Assembly: GCF_002850745.1 (NCBI RefSeq) | Contig: NZ_KZ559466.1 | Coordinates: 224,512 to 288,511 of the forward strand | Source: Nonomuraea indica | GTDB taxonomy: Bacteria > Actinomycetota > Actinomycetes > Streptosporangiales > Streptosporangiaceae | Direction of reading: 5' to 3' | Length of the DNA: 64,000 bases | Part shown: in pieces, positions 17,169 to 25,018 of the stretch | Layout: every line of letters begins with the position of its first letter | Numbering within the stretch: position 1 is the stretch's first letter | Notes under the pieces: model-generated | What the model was told of the DNA's origin: nothing | The model's input: the letters and a program-made list of their open reading frames with translations, nothing else | Database searches by the model: none | Translations under genes and position numbers: made by a program

Positions 17169-18461
17169 TCAGCCGGCGATGTTGCCGGTGCGGTACTCCA
17201 GGGCCTTCGTCGGGTACTTGTTGTCGTCGCCGTACTGGTAGATGCCGATGGTGGCCACGGCGGGGTCACCGGCCTCGTTGAACTCGACCGGGCCGCTCAC
17301 GCCCTCGTAGTCGATGTCCTTGCCGGCCTTGAGCAGCTCGACGCAGGTCTTGAAGTCGTTGCACTTCTCACCGGTCTTGCTGACCTCGGCCAGCTTGGCG
17401 GCGATGTCGGCGCCCGCGTCGCTCTTGGCGGCCTCGGCGGCCAGCGCGATCAGGTTGGCGGCGTCGTAGGACTCGGGCGCGTAGCTGAAGTCCTCCAGCT
17501 TCGGGTTGACCGCCAGCAGCTTCTTCTGGAACTCCTCCGGCGAGGCGGCGCCGGGGATGGTGCCCTTGACGCCCGTCAGGGTGCCCTTGGGCAGCTTTAC
17601 GTAGTTGGTGTTGGAGGTGTTGCCGTCGACCATGTACCACTTGTGCTTGCTGGCCGGCAGGCCCTGCTTGATCAGCTCCTGGATGACCTTGGAGGTCTCC
17701 TCGAAGCCGATCAGCACGATGCCCTTCGGGTTCTTGGCCTTGAGCTTCGCCACGTCGGCGGAGAAGTCGGCGGCCTTCGGGTCGTAGTCGACCCGCTCGA
17801 CGACCGTGCCGCCGCCGTCGGTGACGGTCTTGGCGACCTGGTCGGCGAGGCCCGTGCCGTACGAGTCCTGCATCGCCAGGATGCCGACCGTGTCGTTGCC
17901 GTCGGCCACGATCAGGTCGCCGAGCACGCGGCCCTGCAGCTTGTCCGGCGGCGAGGTGCGGAAGTAGAGACCCTTGTCCTCGATCGTGGTGAACTTGTCG
18001 GAGGTGTTGGCCGGCGAGAAGTGGATCACACCGGCGCCCGTGATCTTGTCGATCACGGATTCCGACACCGACGAGGACGCGGCGCCGATGATGGCGTCGG
18101 CCTTCTGCGCGAGAAGCTTGTCCACCGACTGCGAGGCGATGTTCGTGGTGGTGTCACCGGAGTCGGTGTCGAACTTCGTCACCGGCTTGCCGAGCACGCC
18201 GCCGGCCTCGTTGATCTCCTTGAGCGCCGCGTCGACGCCCGCGAACTCGGGCGGGCCGAGGAACGCGAGGGAGCCCGTCTGCGGCAGCAGCGTGCCGAGC
18301 GTCAGGGTGCCGTCACCCTTCGCCGCGGGAGCCGCGGAGGATGGCGCGGCCGATTCGGACGGCTGGGTAGCGGTATCGCTGCCACCACCGCAAGCTGTCA
18401 GGGCGAGGCTGGTGACAGCCGCGACAGCCAGCGCCCGCCCCACGGGAGCAATGCGGACCAT
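17169..18461 (-). CDS. livJ: Branched-chain amino-acid ABC substrate-binding lipoprotein
   Basis: This 430-residue protein is the extracellular ligand-binding part of the importer. The signal peptide ends in the lipobox LTAC (Cys at residue 24), and the mature protein has the Leu/Ile/Val-binding type I periplasmic fold: GTLLPQTGSLAFLGPPEFAG near the start, ASSSVSESVIDKITGAGV in the middle, and GVSGPVEFNEAGDP near the end. It is convergent with livHMGF instead of being in that operon, so it has its own promoter in 18462-18628. Specificity for branched-chain amino acids is inferred from the family and the neighbour genes. Confidence 0.93.
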   Translation of the reverse strand: MVRIAPVGRALAVAAVTSLALTACGGGSDTATQPSESAAPSSAAPAAKGDGTLTLGTLLPQTGSLAFLGPPEFAGVDAALKEINEAGGVLGKPVTKFDTDSGDTTTNIASQSVDKLLAQKADAIIGAASSSVSESVIDKITGAGVIHFSPANTSDKFTTIEDKGLYFRTSPPDKLQGRVLGDLIVADGNDTVGILAMQDSYGTGLADQVAKTVTDGGGTVVERVDYDPKAADFSADVAKLKAKNPKGIVLIGFEETSKVIQELIKQGLPASKHKWYMVDGNTSNTNYVKLPKGTLTGVKGTIPGAASPEEFQKKLLAVNPKLEDFSYAPESYDAANLIALAAEAAKSDAGADIAAKLAEVSKTGEKCNDFKTCVELLKAGKDIDYEGVSGPVEFNEAGDPAVATIGIYQYGDDNKYPTKALEYRTGNIAG

Positions 18462-18628
18462 GAAGTGTCTCCTTCATCTCCAGGCCGGGACCGGTCAGCG
18501 CCGACGTTCCCGATCGAATGACGGAAAGGTACAAAACCACCGCGGGTCGCAACCAGATGCAACGATGAACTGTCGGCACTTGGATGCGGAGTCGTAATCA
18601 GTCCTCAACTTACGAGAGGGCCTCTAGC

Positions 18629-19507
18629 TTGCCTAATGTGCCAGAAGTGAAGCGATTTAGGGTCCCCCTGGCTCTCTCGGCCGCCGTCGCGGTCGCGCTC
18701 GCCGGTTGCGGTGCCGCCGACAAGGGCGCCGAGCCTGCGGCGCCCCCGCCGGACGGCGTCTCCGTGTCCCTGGCTCAATGGCGTTCGGACGAACCCGTGC
18801 ACGCGCTGCAGATCGCCGTACGCAATACCACCACCACGCCCGTGTATTTCGCCGACGTCCAACTGGTCACGGCCTCTTTCAAAACGCTACCGCCGCAGAG
18901 CGCCGACGCCACGATCCGCCGCACCGAGCGCACCGATCTCCCCATCACCTACGGCGAGGCCAATTGCTCGCCGTCCGGCCTTCCCCAGGCCCAGCCGGCC
19001 ACGGTCGTGGCCCGCGTCCGCACCGGCGACGGGCCGCTGCGGAAGGTCGTCTTCCCCGTGCCGCACCCCGACCCGCTGCTGTCGCGGCTGCTGCGCGACG
19101 AGTGCTCGGCGTTCCTCGTCAAGCAGGCCGCCACCCTGTCGTTCGGGCCGGACTGGAAGCAGGACGGCGAGGTGATGCGCGGCTCGCTGGTGCTCACCCG
19201 GCGAGGCACGGGCGCGGTGAGCGTGGCCTCCGTGGAGGGCACCACCCACTACATGGTCACGCCCGGCGTCAAGCGCCGGCCGCTGGTGACGCTGGAGGCA
19301 GGCGAGCAGCGGGCCGAGGCGCCCATCGCCCTGTCTCCTGGCCGCTGCGACCCGCACGCGTTCGCGGAGGCCAAGAAGGCGTTCCTGTTTCCCGTACGGG
19401 CCTCGGTCGACGGGGGCGAGGAGCGGGTCGTCATCGTCGAGCCGCCCAAGCCCCTGCAGGAACGCCTGATCGACTACGCCCTGCGGATCTGCGGCCTGGG
19501 CGGGTGA
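18629..19507 (+). CDS. Putative lipoprotein of unknown function
   Basis: I do not recognise the family. The protein has a lipoprotein signal (KRFRVPLALSAAVAVALAGC) with Cys about 27 residues from the start, then an acidic/Pro linker and a beta-rich body of about 250 residues with two likely disulfide Cys pairs (EANCSPSG, DECSAF, GRCDPH, RICGLGG). TTG 18629 is preferred because GAGAGG is 9 bp upstream; GTG 18638, GTG 18647 and ATG 18584 are alternatives. It is divergent from livJ and convergent with pdtaR. It probably sits on the outer face of the cell membrane. Confidence 0.78.
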   Translation: MPNVPEVKRFRVPLALSAAVAVALAGCGAADKGAEPAAPPPDGVSVSLAQWRSDEPVHALQIAVRNTTTTPVYFADVQLVTASFKTLPPQSADATIRRTERTDLPITYGEANCSPSGLPQAQPATVVARVRTGDGPLRKVVFPVPHPDPLLSRLLRDECSAFLVKQAATLSFGPDWKQDGEVMRGSLVLTRRGTGAVSVASVEGTTHYMVTPGVKRRPLVTLEAGEQRAEAPIALSPGRCDPHAFAEAKKAFLFPVRASVDGGEERVVIVEPPKPLQERLIDYALRICGLGG

Positions 19508-19639
19508 GCGCGCACGGGGCTTCGTCCGGATGCGCGACCCGCCTTGCGCCCGCCCACCTCGTACGGGCCGAGCCCGCTTGGACGCCCAGTCGTGACCGGA
19601 TCAACACCCGAGACGACGCATGCGGTGACGCAGGACCTC

Positions 19640-20224
19640 TCAGCCGGACTTCTCCGCGTCGTCGACCACGATCTGGGCGACCTCACGCATGCTCAGCCGG
19701 CGGTCCATGGACGCCTTCTGGATCCACCGGAACGCCTGCGGCTCGCTCCAGCCGTGCGCGGCCATCAGCAGGCCCTTGGCCCGCTCGACCAGCTTGCGCG
19801 TCTCCAACCGGTCGGACAGGTTGGAGACCTCCTTGCTGAGCGCCACCATCTCCTCGTGCCTGCTGACCGCCATCTCGATCGCCGGCACCAGGTCGGCCTT
19901 CGTGAACGGCTTGACCAGGTAGGCCATGGCGCCCGCGTCCCTGGCCCGCTCGACCAGGTCGCGCTGGGAGAACGCGGTCAGGATGAGGCACGGGGCGATC
20001 CGGTCGGCCACGATCCGCTCGGCGGCGGAGATGCCGTCGAGCACCGGCATCTTGACGTCGAGGATGACCAGGTCGGGCTTCAGCTCGGCGGCCAGGCGGA
20101 TCGCCTGCTCACCGTCACCGGCCTCGCCCACGACGACGTAGCCGTCCTCCTCGAGCATCTCCTTGAGGTCGAGGCGGATCAGCGCCTCGTCTTCCGCGAT
20201 CACCACTCGCCGCTGCGTACTCAC
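19640..20224 (-). CDS. pdtaR: ANTAR-domain response regulator PdtaR
   Basis: The 194-residue regulator has a receiver domain (residues 5-120) with the acidic pair ED at 11-12, phosphoacceptor Asp56 (ILDVKMP) and Lys in VKPF, and a C-terminal ANTAR RNA-binding domain (about 135-194, RKLVERAKGLLMAAHGWSEPQAFRWIQKASM). When phosphorylated by the kinase PdtaS it acts on RNA hairpins as an antiterminator. The kinase is not in the window. GTG 20224 gives the usual N-terminus VSTQRRVVIAEDE. The gene is in its conserved place between liv and pyk. Confidence 0.94.
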   Translation of the reverse strand: MSTQRRVVIAEDEALIRLDLKEMLEEDGYVVVGEAGDGEQAIRLAAELKPDLVILDVKMPVLDGISAAERIVADRIAPCLILTAFSQRDLVERARDAGAMAYLVKPFTKADLVPAIEMAVSRHEEMVALSKEVSNLSDRLETRKLVERAKGLLMAAHGWSEPQAFRWIQKASMDRRLSMREVAQIVVDDAEKSG

Positions 20225-20262
20225 GAGCAGAAGAGTACCGATGTCCGCTAGATTAGAGCCAC

Positions 20263-20311
20263 GTCGGCACTGTCCCGCTGCACCAGCTGCGGGTTCGAGC
20301 AGTGCGCCGAC
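20263..20311. other. Long interrupted inverted repeat upstream of the tRNA
   Basis: GTCGGC-ACTG (20263-20272) pairs with CAGT-GC-GCCGAC (20300-20311), enclosing a second stem CCCGC/GCGGG. It contains GGGTTCGAG, reminiscent of a T-loop. It lies between the pdtaR start and the tRNA and could be a degenerate tRNA remnant, a processing signal or a regulatory hairpin. Confidence 0.5.
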
Positions 20312-20314
20312 GCC

Positions 20315-20388
20315 GCCCCGATAGACCAACCGGCAGAGTCGATGGCCTCAAAATCCATTCAGTGTGGGTTCGAATCCCACTCGGGGCA
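20315..20388 (+). tRNA. tRNA-Leu (anticodon CAA), short variable arm
   Basis: A cloverleaf can be drawn: acceptor GCCCCGA/TCGGGGC, D-arm GAC...GTC with GG in its loop, anticodon loop CTCAAAA with anticodon CAA (reads UUG), T-arm GTGGG-TTCGAAT-CCCAC, discriminator A followed by CC. The anticodon stem ATGGC/TCCAT has a C-U mismatch next to the loop. The variable region is only about 5 nt, whereas bacterial tRNA-Leu are class II with a long arm. The name rests on the anticodon. A terminator follows 8 bp later. Confidence 0.85.
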
Positions 20389-20396
20389 CCTGGAGA

Positions 20397-20423
20397 CGCC
20401 CGGCCTTCCGGCCGGGCGTTTTT
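20397..20423 (+). terminator. Intrinsic terminator after the tRNA
   Basis: CGCCCGGCC and GGCCGGGCG pair over 9 bp with a TTCC loop, followed by TTTTT. This is the clearest rho-independent terminator in the window. Confidence 0.93.
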
Positions 20424-20450
20424 GTCGCACCCTCCTGCCACATTCTCCGC

Positions 20451-21204
20451 ATGTACGATCTCACGGTACGTCACCATGTCCTGCGCCTGCTGCGATCAGG
20501 GCTCAGCGTCAGCGAGGCAAGCCGCCAGAGTGGCGTCAGCCGGTCCACGATCCGCGAGTGGCGCGACCGCGGGACGCGCGGCTCCCCCATGGCCTCGACG
20601 TGCCCGCGCTGCGCCGACCCCCCAGCACTCCTACGCCTATCTGCTGGGCCTCTATCTGGGCGACGGCTGCCTCAGCCGTGTCGGCGACCCGGCCAAGGGC
20701 GTCTGGTCGCTGCGCATCATGTGCGCCGACGCCTGGCCTGGGCTGATCCGCGAATGCGTCGACGCGCAACGGGCCATCCGCCCGGCCAACAAAGTGCGCA
20801 TCGTGCCCAAGCAGGGCTGCCGCGAGGTCAACTCCTACTCCAAACACTGGCCGCACCTTCTCCCCCAGCACGGGCCGGGCCGCAAACACCACCGCGCGAT
20901 CGCGCTCCACGACTGGCAGCGGGAGATCGTCGCCGCGCATCCTGGATGGTTCGTGCGGGGTCTGATCCACTCCGACGGTTACCGGGGCGTCAACCACGTC
21001 CGCCGGACGCTGCCCGGTGGCGTGCGCTACTACTCCTATCCGCGCTACCTGTTCAAGAACGAGTCGGCCGACATCCTGGCGCTGTGCGGTGAGGCGCTCG
21101 ATCTGCTCGGGGTGGCCTGGCGGCACAACAAACGCAACGAGATCTCCGTCGCCCGCCGGGAGGCCGTGGCGCTGCTGGACGTGTTCGTCGGCCCCAAATA
21201 CTGA
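20451..21204 (+). pseudogene. HTH plus LAGLIDADG-like protein, frameshifted
   Basis: From ATG 20451 the frame gives an HTH domain (MYDLTVRHHVLRLL..LSVSEASRQSGVSRSTIREWRDRG) and a CPRC knuckle, then loses meaning after a run of six C (20618-20623). In the +1 frame the rest of the family continues: QHSYAYLLGLYLGDGCLS (a LAGLIDADG-like dodecapeptide), SYSKHWPHLLPQHGPGRKH, RGLIHSDGYRGVNH and a C-terminal DVFVGPKY. Removing one C restores a single protein of about 250 residues. These actinobacterial proteins resemble homing-endonuclease-like HTH proteins of unknown role. It is either a true pseudogene, a slippery phase-variable site or a base-call error. Confidence 0.8.
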
Positions 21205-21308
21205 CGTGGGGGTCGTGCGCTGTCGTCGCCAAAGCTGGGCAAAGAAACCGCATCCGCGTCTGCTGCCGGTCTCGGACGGGTGATGTACCCGTTGAGGGGG
21301 TGCGGTTG

Positions 21309-21728
21309 ATGTCATTGAGCGTGGCCGAGCGGGAGGCGTTCCTCGCCGATGCGCACATCGCGGCGGTCGCCGTGGACGCCGGCGCGGAGCGGGCGCCGCT
21401 GAACGTGCCCGTCTGGTACGACTATCGGCCTGGTGGCGAAGTGCGGTTCCTGACGGGTGGCGACTCGCTGAAGGCGCGGCTGATCGTCAAGGCGGGGCGC
21501 TTCTCGCTGCTCGTCCAGCGGGTGAGCCCGACGTACCGGTACGTCAGCGTCGAGGGGCCCGTGGTCGCCGCCACGCCGACCACGCTGGAGGAGCTGGCCC
21601 GGATCGCGGCGCGCTACCTGCCGGCGGACGCCGTGCCCGGTTACGTGGACAGCTCGGACGCGCGGGCTCTGGTGACGTTCCGGATGCGGCCGGAGCGGTG
21701 GCTGTCGGCCGACCTGGGCGCGCTGTGA
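21309..21728 (+). CDS. Pyridoxamine 5'-phosphate oxidase family protein
   Basis: A 139-residue split-barrel protein (MSLSVAEREAFLADAHIAAVAV..., NVPVWYDYRPGGEVRFLTGGDSLKARLI, YRYVSVEGPV). The family binds FMN or F420; the last type is frequent in actinobacteria and reduces or oxidises small molecules. The substrate is unknown. ATG 21309 is preferred because GAGGGGG lies about 10 bp in front; GTG 21300 is in frame but overlaps that site. It stands alone between the broken HTH gene and dapD. Confidence 0.82.
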   Translation: MSLSVAEREAFLADAHIAAVAVDAGAERAPLNVPVWYDYRPGGEVRFLTGGDSLKARLIVKAGRFSLLVQRVSPTYRYVSVEGPVVAATPTTLEELARIAARYLPADAVPGYVDSSDARALVTFRMRPERWLSADLGAL

Positions 21729-21864
21729 CCCGGCGGACCCGGAAACCGGGACCGGCTGACCGGAAACCGGTCCCGGCGGGCCGGGAGCCGGGCGATGCGC
21801 GGTCGATGGGCGGTGCACTCCCGGTGCACTCGCGGTGGGCGGCCGGTGGGCGGTGCGCGGTCGT

Positions 21865-21890
21865 GGGCGGTGGGCGGGCGGTGGGCGGGG
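21865..21890 (+). other. G-run cluster before dapD
   Basis: Five runs of three or four G (65-67, 72-74, 76-78, 83-85, 87-90 of 218xx) with loops of 1-4 nt lie 20 bp upstream of the dapD start, in a region of GGTGGGC heptamer repeats (21800-21893). The coding strand, and so the mRNA leader, could fold as a G-quadruplex. Whether it does is not known. Confidence 0.5.
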
Positions 21891-21909
21891 TGACGGTATT
21901 TTGAGGGCC

Positions 21910-22872
21910 GTGACTGCTACAGATCCCACCGTGACCGGCGCGCACGGCATCGGCCTGGCCACCGTCGCAGCCGACGGCACCGTTCTCGACACCTGGTTCC
22001 CCGCTCCGGAGCTGGGCGACCCGCCTGCCACGGGCACCGAGCGGATCGACGCCGCCGAGGCCGGCGAGCTGGCCGCGCTCGTCGGTCCCGACGAGGCGCG
22101 GGGCGTCGAGGTGGTCGCGGTGCGCACCGGCATCGCCAAGCTCTCCGAGCCGCCGGTGGACGCGCACGACGCCTACCTGCGGCTGCACCTGCTCTCGTCC
22201 CGCCTGGTCAGGCCGCACGGCCTGAACCTGGACGGACTGTTCGGCCTGCTGGCGAACGTGGTGTGGACCAGCCACGGCCCGTGCGCCGTGGAGGGCTTCG
22301 AGCGGACGCGCCTGCGGCTGCGCGCCCGGGGCCCGGTGGCCGTGTACGGGGTGGACAAGTTCCCGAGGATGGCCGACTACGTGATGCCGTCGGGGGTGCG
22401 CATCGCCGACGCCGACCGGGTGCGGCTGGGCGCCCACCTGGCGCCCGGCACCACGGTGATGCACGAGGGCTTCGTGAACTTCAACGCCGGCACCCTGGGC
22501 GCCTCCATGGTGGAGGGCCGCATTTCGGCGGGGGTCCTGGTGGGCGACGGCTCCGACGTGGGCGGCGGGGCCTCGATCATGGGCACCCTGTCGGGCGGCG
22601 GCAAGGAGGTCATCTCCATCGGCGAGCGCTGCCTGCTTGGGGCCAACGCCGGGATCGGCATCTCGCTGGGCGACGACTGCGTCGTGGAGGCGGGTCTGTA
22701 CGTGACGGCCGGCACGAAGGTGGCCCTGCCCGACGGGCGCACGGTGAAGGCCAGGGAGCTGTCGGGCGGCGACGGCCTGCTGTTCCGCCGCAACTCCCAG
22801 ACGGGCGCCGTGGAGGTCTCGCCTCGCACGGGCAGCGGCATCGAGCTCAACTCGGCTCTGCACCAGAACTGA
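21910..22872 (+). CDS. dapD: Tetrahydrodipicolinate N-succinyltransferase
   Basis: DapD transfers succinyl from succinyl-CoA to tetrahydrodipicolinate in the diaminopimelate/lysine pathway. The 320-residue product is the long actinobacterial type: an N-terminal alpha/beta part, then a left-handed beta-helix with hexapeptide repeats ([61 protein letters not shown]). GTG 21910 is taken as start because the family N-terminus ([18 protein letters not shown]) begins there; TTG 21901 is also possible. It ends facing hmp across a shared hairpin. Confidence 0.93.
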   Translation: MTATDPTVTGAHGIGLATVAADGTVLDTWFPAPELGDPPATGTERIDAAEAGELAALVGPDEARGVEVVAVRTGIAKLSEPPVDAHDAYLRLHLLSSRLVRPHGLNLDGLFGLLANVVWTSHGPCAVEGFERTRLRLRARGPVAVYGVDKFPRMADYVMPSGVRIADADRVRLGAHLAPGTTVMHEGFVNFNAGTLGASMVEGRISAGVLVGDGSDVGGGASIMGTLSGGGKEVISIGERCLLGANAGIGISLGDDCVVEAGLYVTAGTKVALPDGRTVKARELSGGDGLLFRRNSQTGAVEVSPRTGSGIELNSALHQN

Positions 22873-23002
22873 GCCCGTTTCCGGGGCCCGGCGGGAGCCC
22901 GTTCGGGGCCTGTCGCCGGGCGGACGGAGCCTCGCGGTGGGGGCGGGTGCGCGCCACGGCCGAAGCAGGTGAACGGCCGCGGTTCAGGCGCCGGGCCTGG
23001 CG

Positions 23003-23040
23003 GGCCCCGGCCACCCGCCGCGCGGGGTGTGGCCGGGGCC
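23003..23040. terminator. Hairpin between convergent dapD and hmp
   Basis: GGCCCCGGCCAC (23003-23014) pairs perfectly with GTGGCCGGGGCC (23029-23040). Placed between two convergent genes, it could stop transcription in both directions; no U-tract is present. Confidence 0.6.
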
Positions 23041-23070
23041 GGGCGAGGTCCGTCGTGGGAGGGGGTGGGG

Positions 23071-24297
23071 TCAGTTGTGGGCCAGCCACAGGTCGGGGCC
23101 GAAGACCTCGTAGTGGATGTCGCGCGGCGCCACGCCCGCCTCGATGAGCTGTTCGCGCACGTGCCGCATGAACGGCAGCGGCCCGCACAGGTAGGCCGCC
23201 GCGCCCTCGGGGATGTCGACGCCGGTGAGGTCCATCGTGCCGGCCCGGACGGTGCCCGGGGCCGTGGCGGTGCCGCCCTCCGGCTGCTCCTCGTACCAGA
23301 ACACCCGTGATCCGCCCGGCAGCGCGTCGGCCAGTGCGGTCATGTCGGCGCGCAGGGCGTGGGCGGGCTCGGAGGTGTCGGCGTGCAGGAGCAGGACGCG
23401 GCGGTCGGAGCCGGTGTCGGCCAGGTGCTGGAGCATCGCGGTGATGGGCGTGCAGCCGATGCCGGCGGAGGCCAGTACGACGGGCGCGCCCTTCCCGGCG
23501 GTGTGGACGTCGTCGAGGGTCACGTCGCCGAACGGCGCCGACAGGGTCAGCTCGTCGCCTTCCTTGACGGTGGCGTACAGCAGGTTGGACACCTCGCCTT
23601 CGGGCTGGTCGCCGCCGTGCACGCGCTTGACGGTGATGCGGCGCAGCCCGTCCTCGCCGAAGCCGGACAGCGTGTACTGGCGCAGCTGGCTCACCCCGTC
23701 GGGCATCCGGACGCGGACGCTGACGTACTGGCCGGGCCGGGCGGCCGGTGCGGGCCCGCCGTCGGCCGGCCGCAGCACGAAGGACACCACGTCGGCCGTC
23801 TCCGCACGCCGTTCGACGACCCGCCACTGCCGCCAGGTGTCGCCTCCGTGGGCGCCGGCCTCGGCGTAGAGGCGGGCCTCGGCGGCGATGAGGGCGCCGG
23901 CCATCAGCCAGTAGACCTCGTCCCACGCGGCTGCCACCTCGGGCGTCACGGCCTCGCCCAGCACCTCGACGATCGCGGCGAACAGGTACTTGTGCACGAT
24001 GACGTACTGGTCGTCGGTGATGCCGACCGCGGCGTGCTTGTGCGCGATGCGGCCGAGCAGCTCGTCGGGCCGCTCGTCGGGGCGGTCCAGCAGCATGCCG
24101 GCGAAGGCGGCGATCGAGCCCGCCAGGGCCCTGCGCTGCTCGCCGCTGCGCTGGTTGCCCCGGTTGAAGAGACCGTCGAGCAGTTCGGGCCGTTCGGCGA
24201 ACATCGTCTCGTAGAACCGCGTGGTGATGGCGTCCAGCGCGGCGCCGACGGCGGGAAGCGTGGCTCGGACGATGGCGGCGCTCTCCGCGGACAGCAT
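23071..24297 (-). CDS. hmp: Flavohaemoprotein, nitric oxide dioxygenase
   Basis: Hmp converts NO and O2 to nitrate using NAD(P)H. The 408-residue product has a globin domain (1-135; B10 Tyr29 and proximal His at about 88 in IAHKHAAVGI), an FAD-binding domain (about 150-255, RQYTLSGF) and an NAD-binding domain (about 262-400, GIGCTPITAML and the C-terminal EVFGPDLW). ATG 24297 has AGGAGG 5 bp upstream. It lies just downstream of nsrR on the same strand, with a candidate NsrR site between them, so it is probably derepressed by NO. Confidence 0.95.
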   Translation of the reverse strand: MLSAESAAIVRATLPAVGAALDAITTRFYETMFAERPELLDGLFNRGNQRSGEQRRALAGSIAAFAGMLLDRPDERPDELLGRIAHKHAAVGITDDQYVIVHKYLFAAIVEVLGEAVTPEVAAAWDEVYWLMAGALIAAEARLYAEAGAHGGDTWRQWRVVERRAETADVVSFVLRPADGGPAPAARPGQYVSVRVRMPDGVSQLRQYTLSGFGEDGLRRITVKRVHGGDQPEGEVSNLLYATVKEGDELTLSAPFGDVTLDDVHTAGKGAPVVLASAGIGCTPITAMLQHLADTGSDRRVLLLHADTSEPAHALRADMTALADALPGGSRVFWYEEQPEGGTATAPGTVRAGTMDLTGVDIPEGAAAYLCGPLPFMRHVREQLIEAGVAPRDIHYEVFGPDLWLAHN

Positions 24298-24341
24298 GTG
24301 TACCTCCTGCTCCAGGGCAGCCCAAGACCGGCCCAAAGAAA

Positions 24342-24364
24342 AATTGGAATCTGAGATACATATT
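24342..24364. promoter_or_regulatory. Candidate NsrR operator before hmp
   Basis: An AT-rich imperfect palindrome with 11-bp arms (AATTGGAATCT and AGATACATATT, 8 of 11 positions paired) around one central base overlaps the nsrR stop codon and lies 45-67 bp before hmp. NsrR sites have this 11-1-11 form. It stands out in GC-rich DNA. Binding is inferred. Confidence 0.65.
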
Positions 24365-24845
24365 AGGGAGCCGTTCGGGTGGTCTCCCCACCGGGAGGGG
24401 CCAACGCCTCGGGACGGCCGGCCAGCGACAGCAGGGCGGGGCCGGTGGGCGCGGCCACGAGCGAGCCGACCGTGACCGTGTCGAGCGAGGCGTAGAAGGC
24501 CTCGTGGGCCTCGCGCAGCGCCGCGCGGAGCCTGCACGCCGCCCGCAGCGGGCACGGCGGGTCGTCGTCGCAGCCGACCACGTCGCCGCCGCCCTCCAGG
24601 CTGCGCACGATGCCGCCGACCGAGGCCTGCCGGCCGGCCTCGGTGAGCTGCAGCCCACCGCCCCGGCCGCGTCTGGTCTCCACCAGCCCCAGCTCGCTGA
24701 GCCGCGCCACCGCCTTGGCGGCGTGGGTGTAGGGCACGACGAGCAGCTCGGCGACCGCGCGGGTGGTCACCAGCTCGTCGCGACCGGACACGGCCAGCCG
24801 CATGACGATGCGCAACGAGATGTCGGTGAAGGCGGTCAGCCGCAT
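24363..24845 (-). CDS. nsrR: Rrf2-family nitric-oxide-sensing repressor NsrR
   Basis: The 160-residue product is a winged-helix Rrf2 repressor (MRLTAFTDISLRIVMRLA...). Three cysteines, C92, C98 and C104, form the C-x5-C-x5-C pattern that holds an Fe-S cluster in NsrR; NO damages the cluster and frees the DNA. ATG 24845 starts the family-typical sequence; a further 9 residues to 24872 are possible but unlikely. It precedes hmp by 65 bp and diverges from a nitronate monooxygenase gene, which supports the NO role. Confidence 0.92.
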   Translation of the reverse strand: MRLTAFTDISLRIVMRLAVSGRDELVTTRAVAELLVVPYTHAAKAVARLSELGLVETRRGRGGGLQLTEAGRQASVGGIVRSLEGGGDVVGCDDDPPCPLRAACRLRAALREAHEAFYASLDTVTVGSLVAAPTGPALLSLAGRPEALAPPGGETTRTAP

Positions 24846-25018
24846 AACCCTACGGTAGGCCCTCCAGGTCACCGGCCGGGATCGGTGAAAAAGGGCCGGG
24901 CGCCCCTGCGATCAGGGACCTTCGTCACTACGGCCGCGCGGTGCCGCGGTGATGGACTCCTCCGGGGCCGGCCCGGACCCCAGGCACCACCGGGCCGGCC
25001 GGAAACGGAGGTCTTCTT

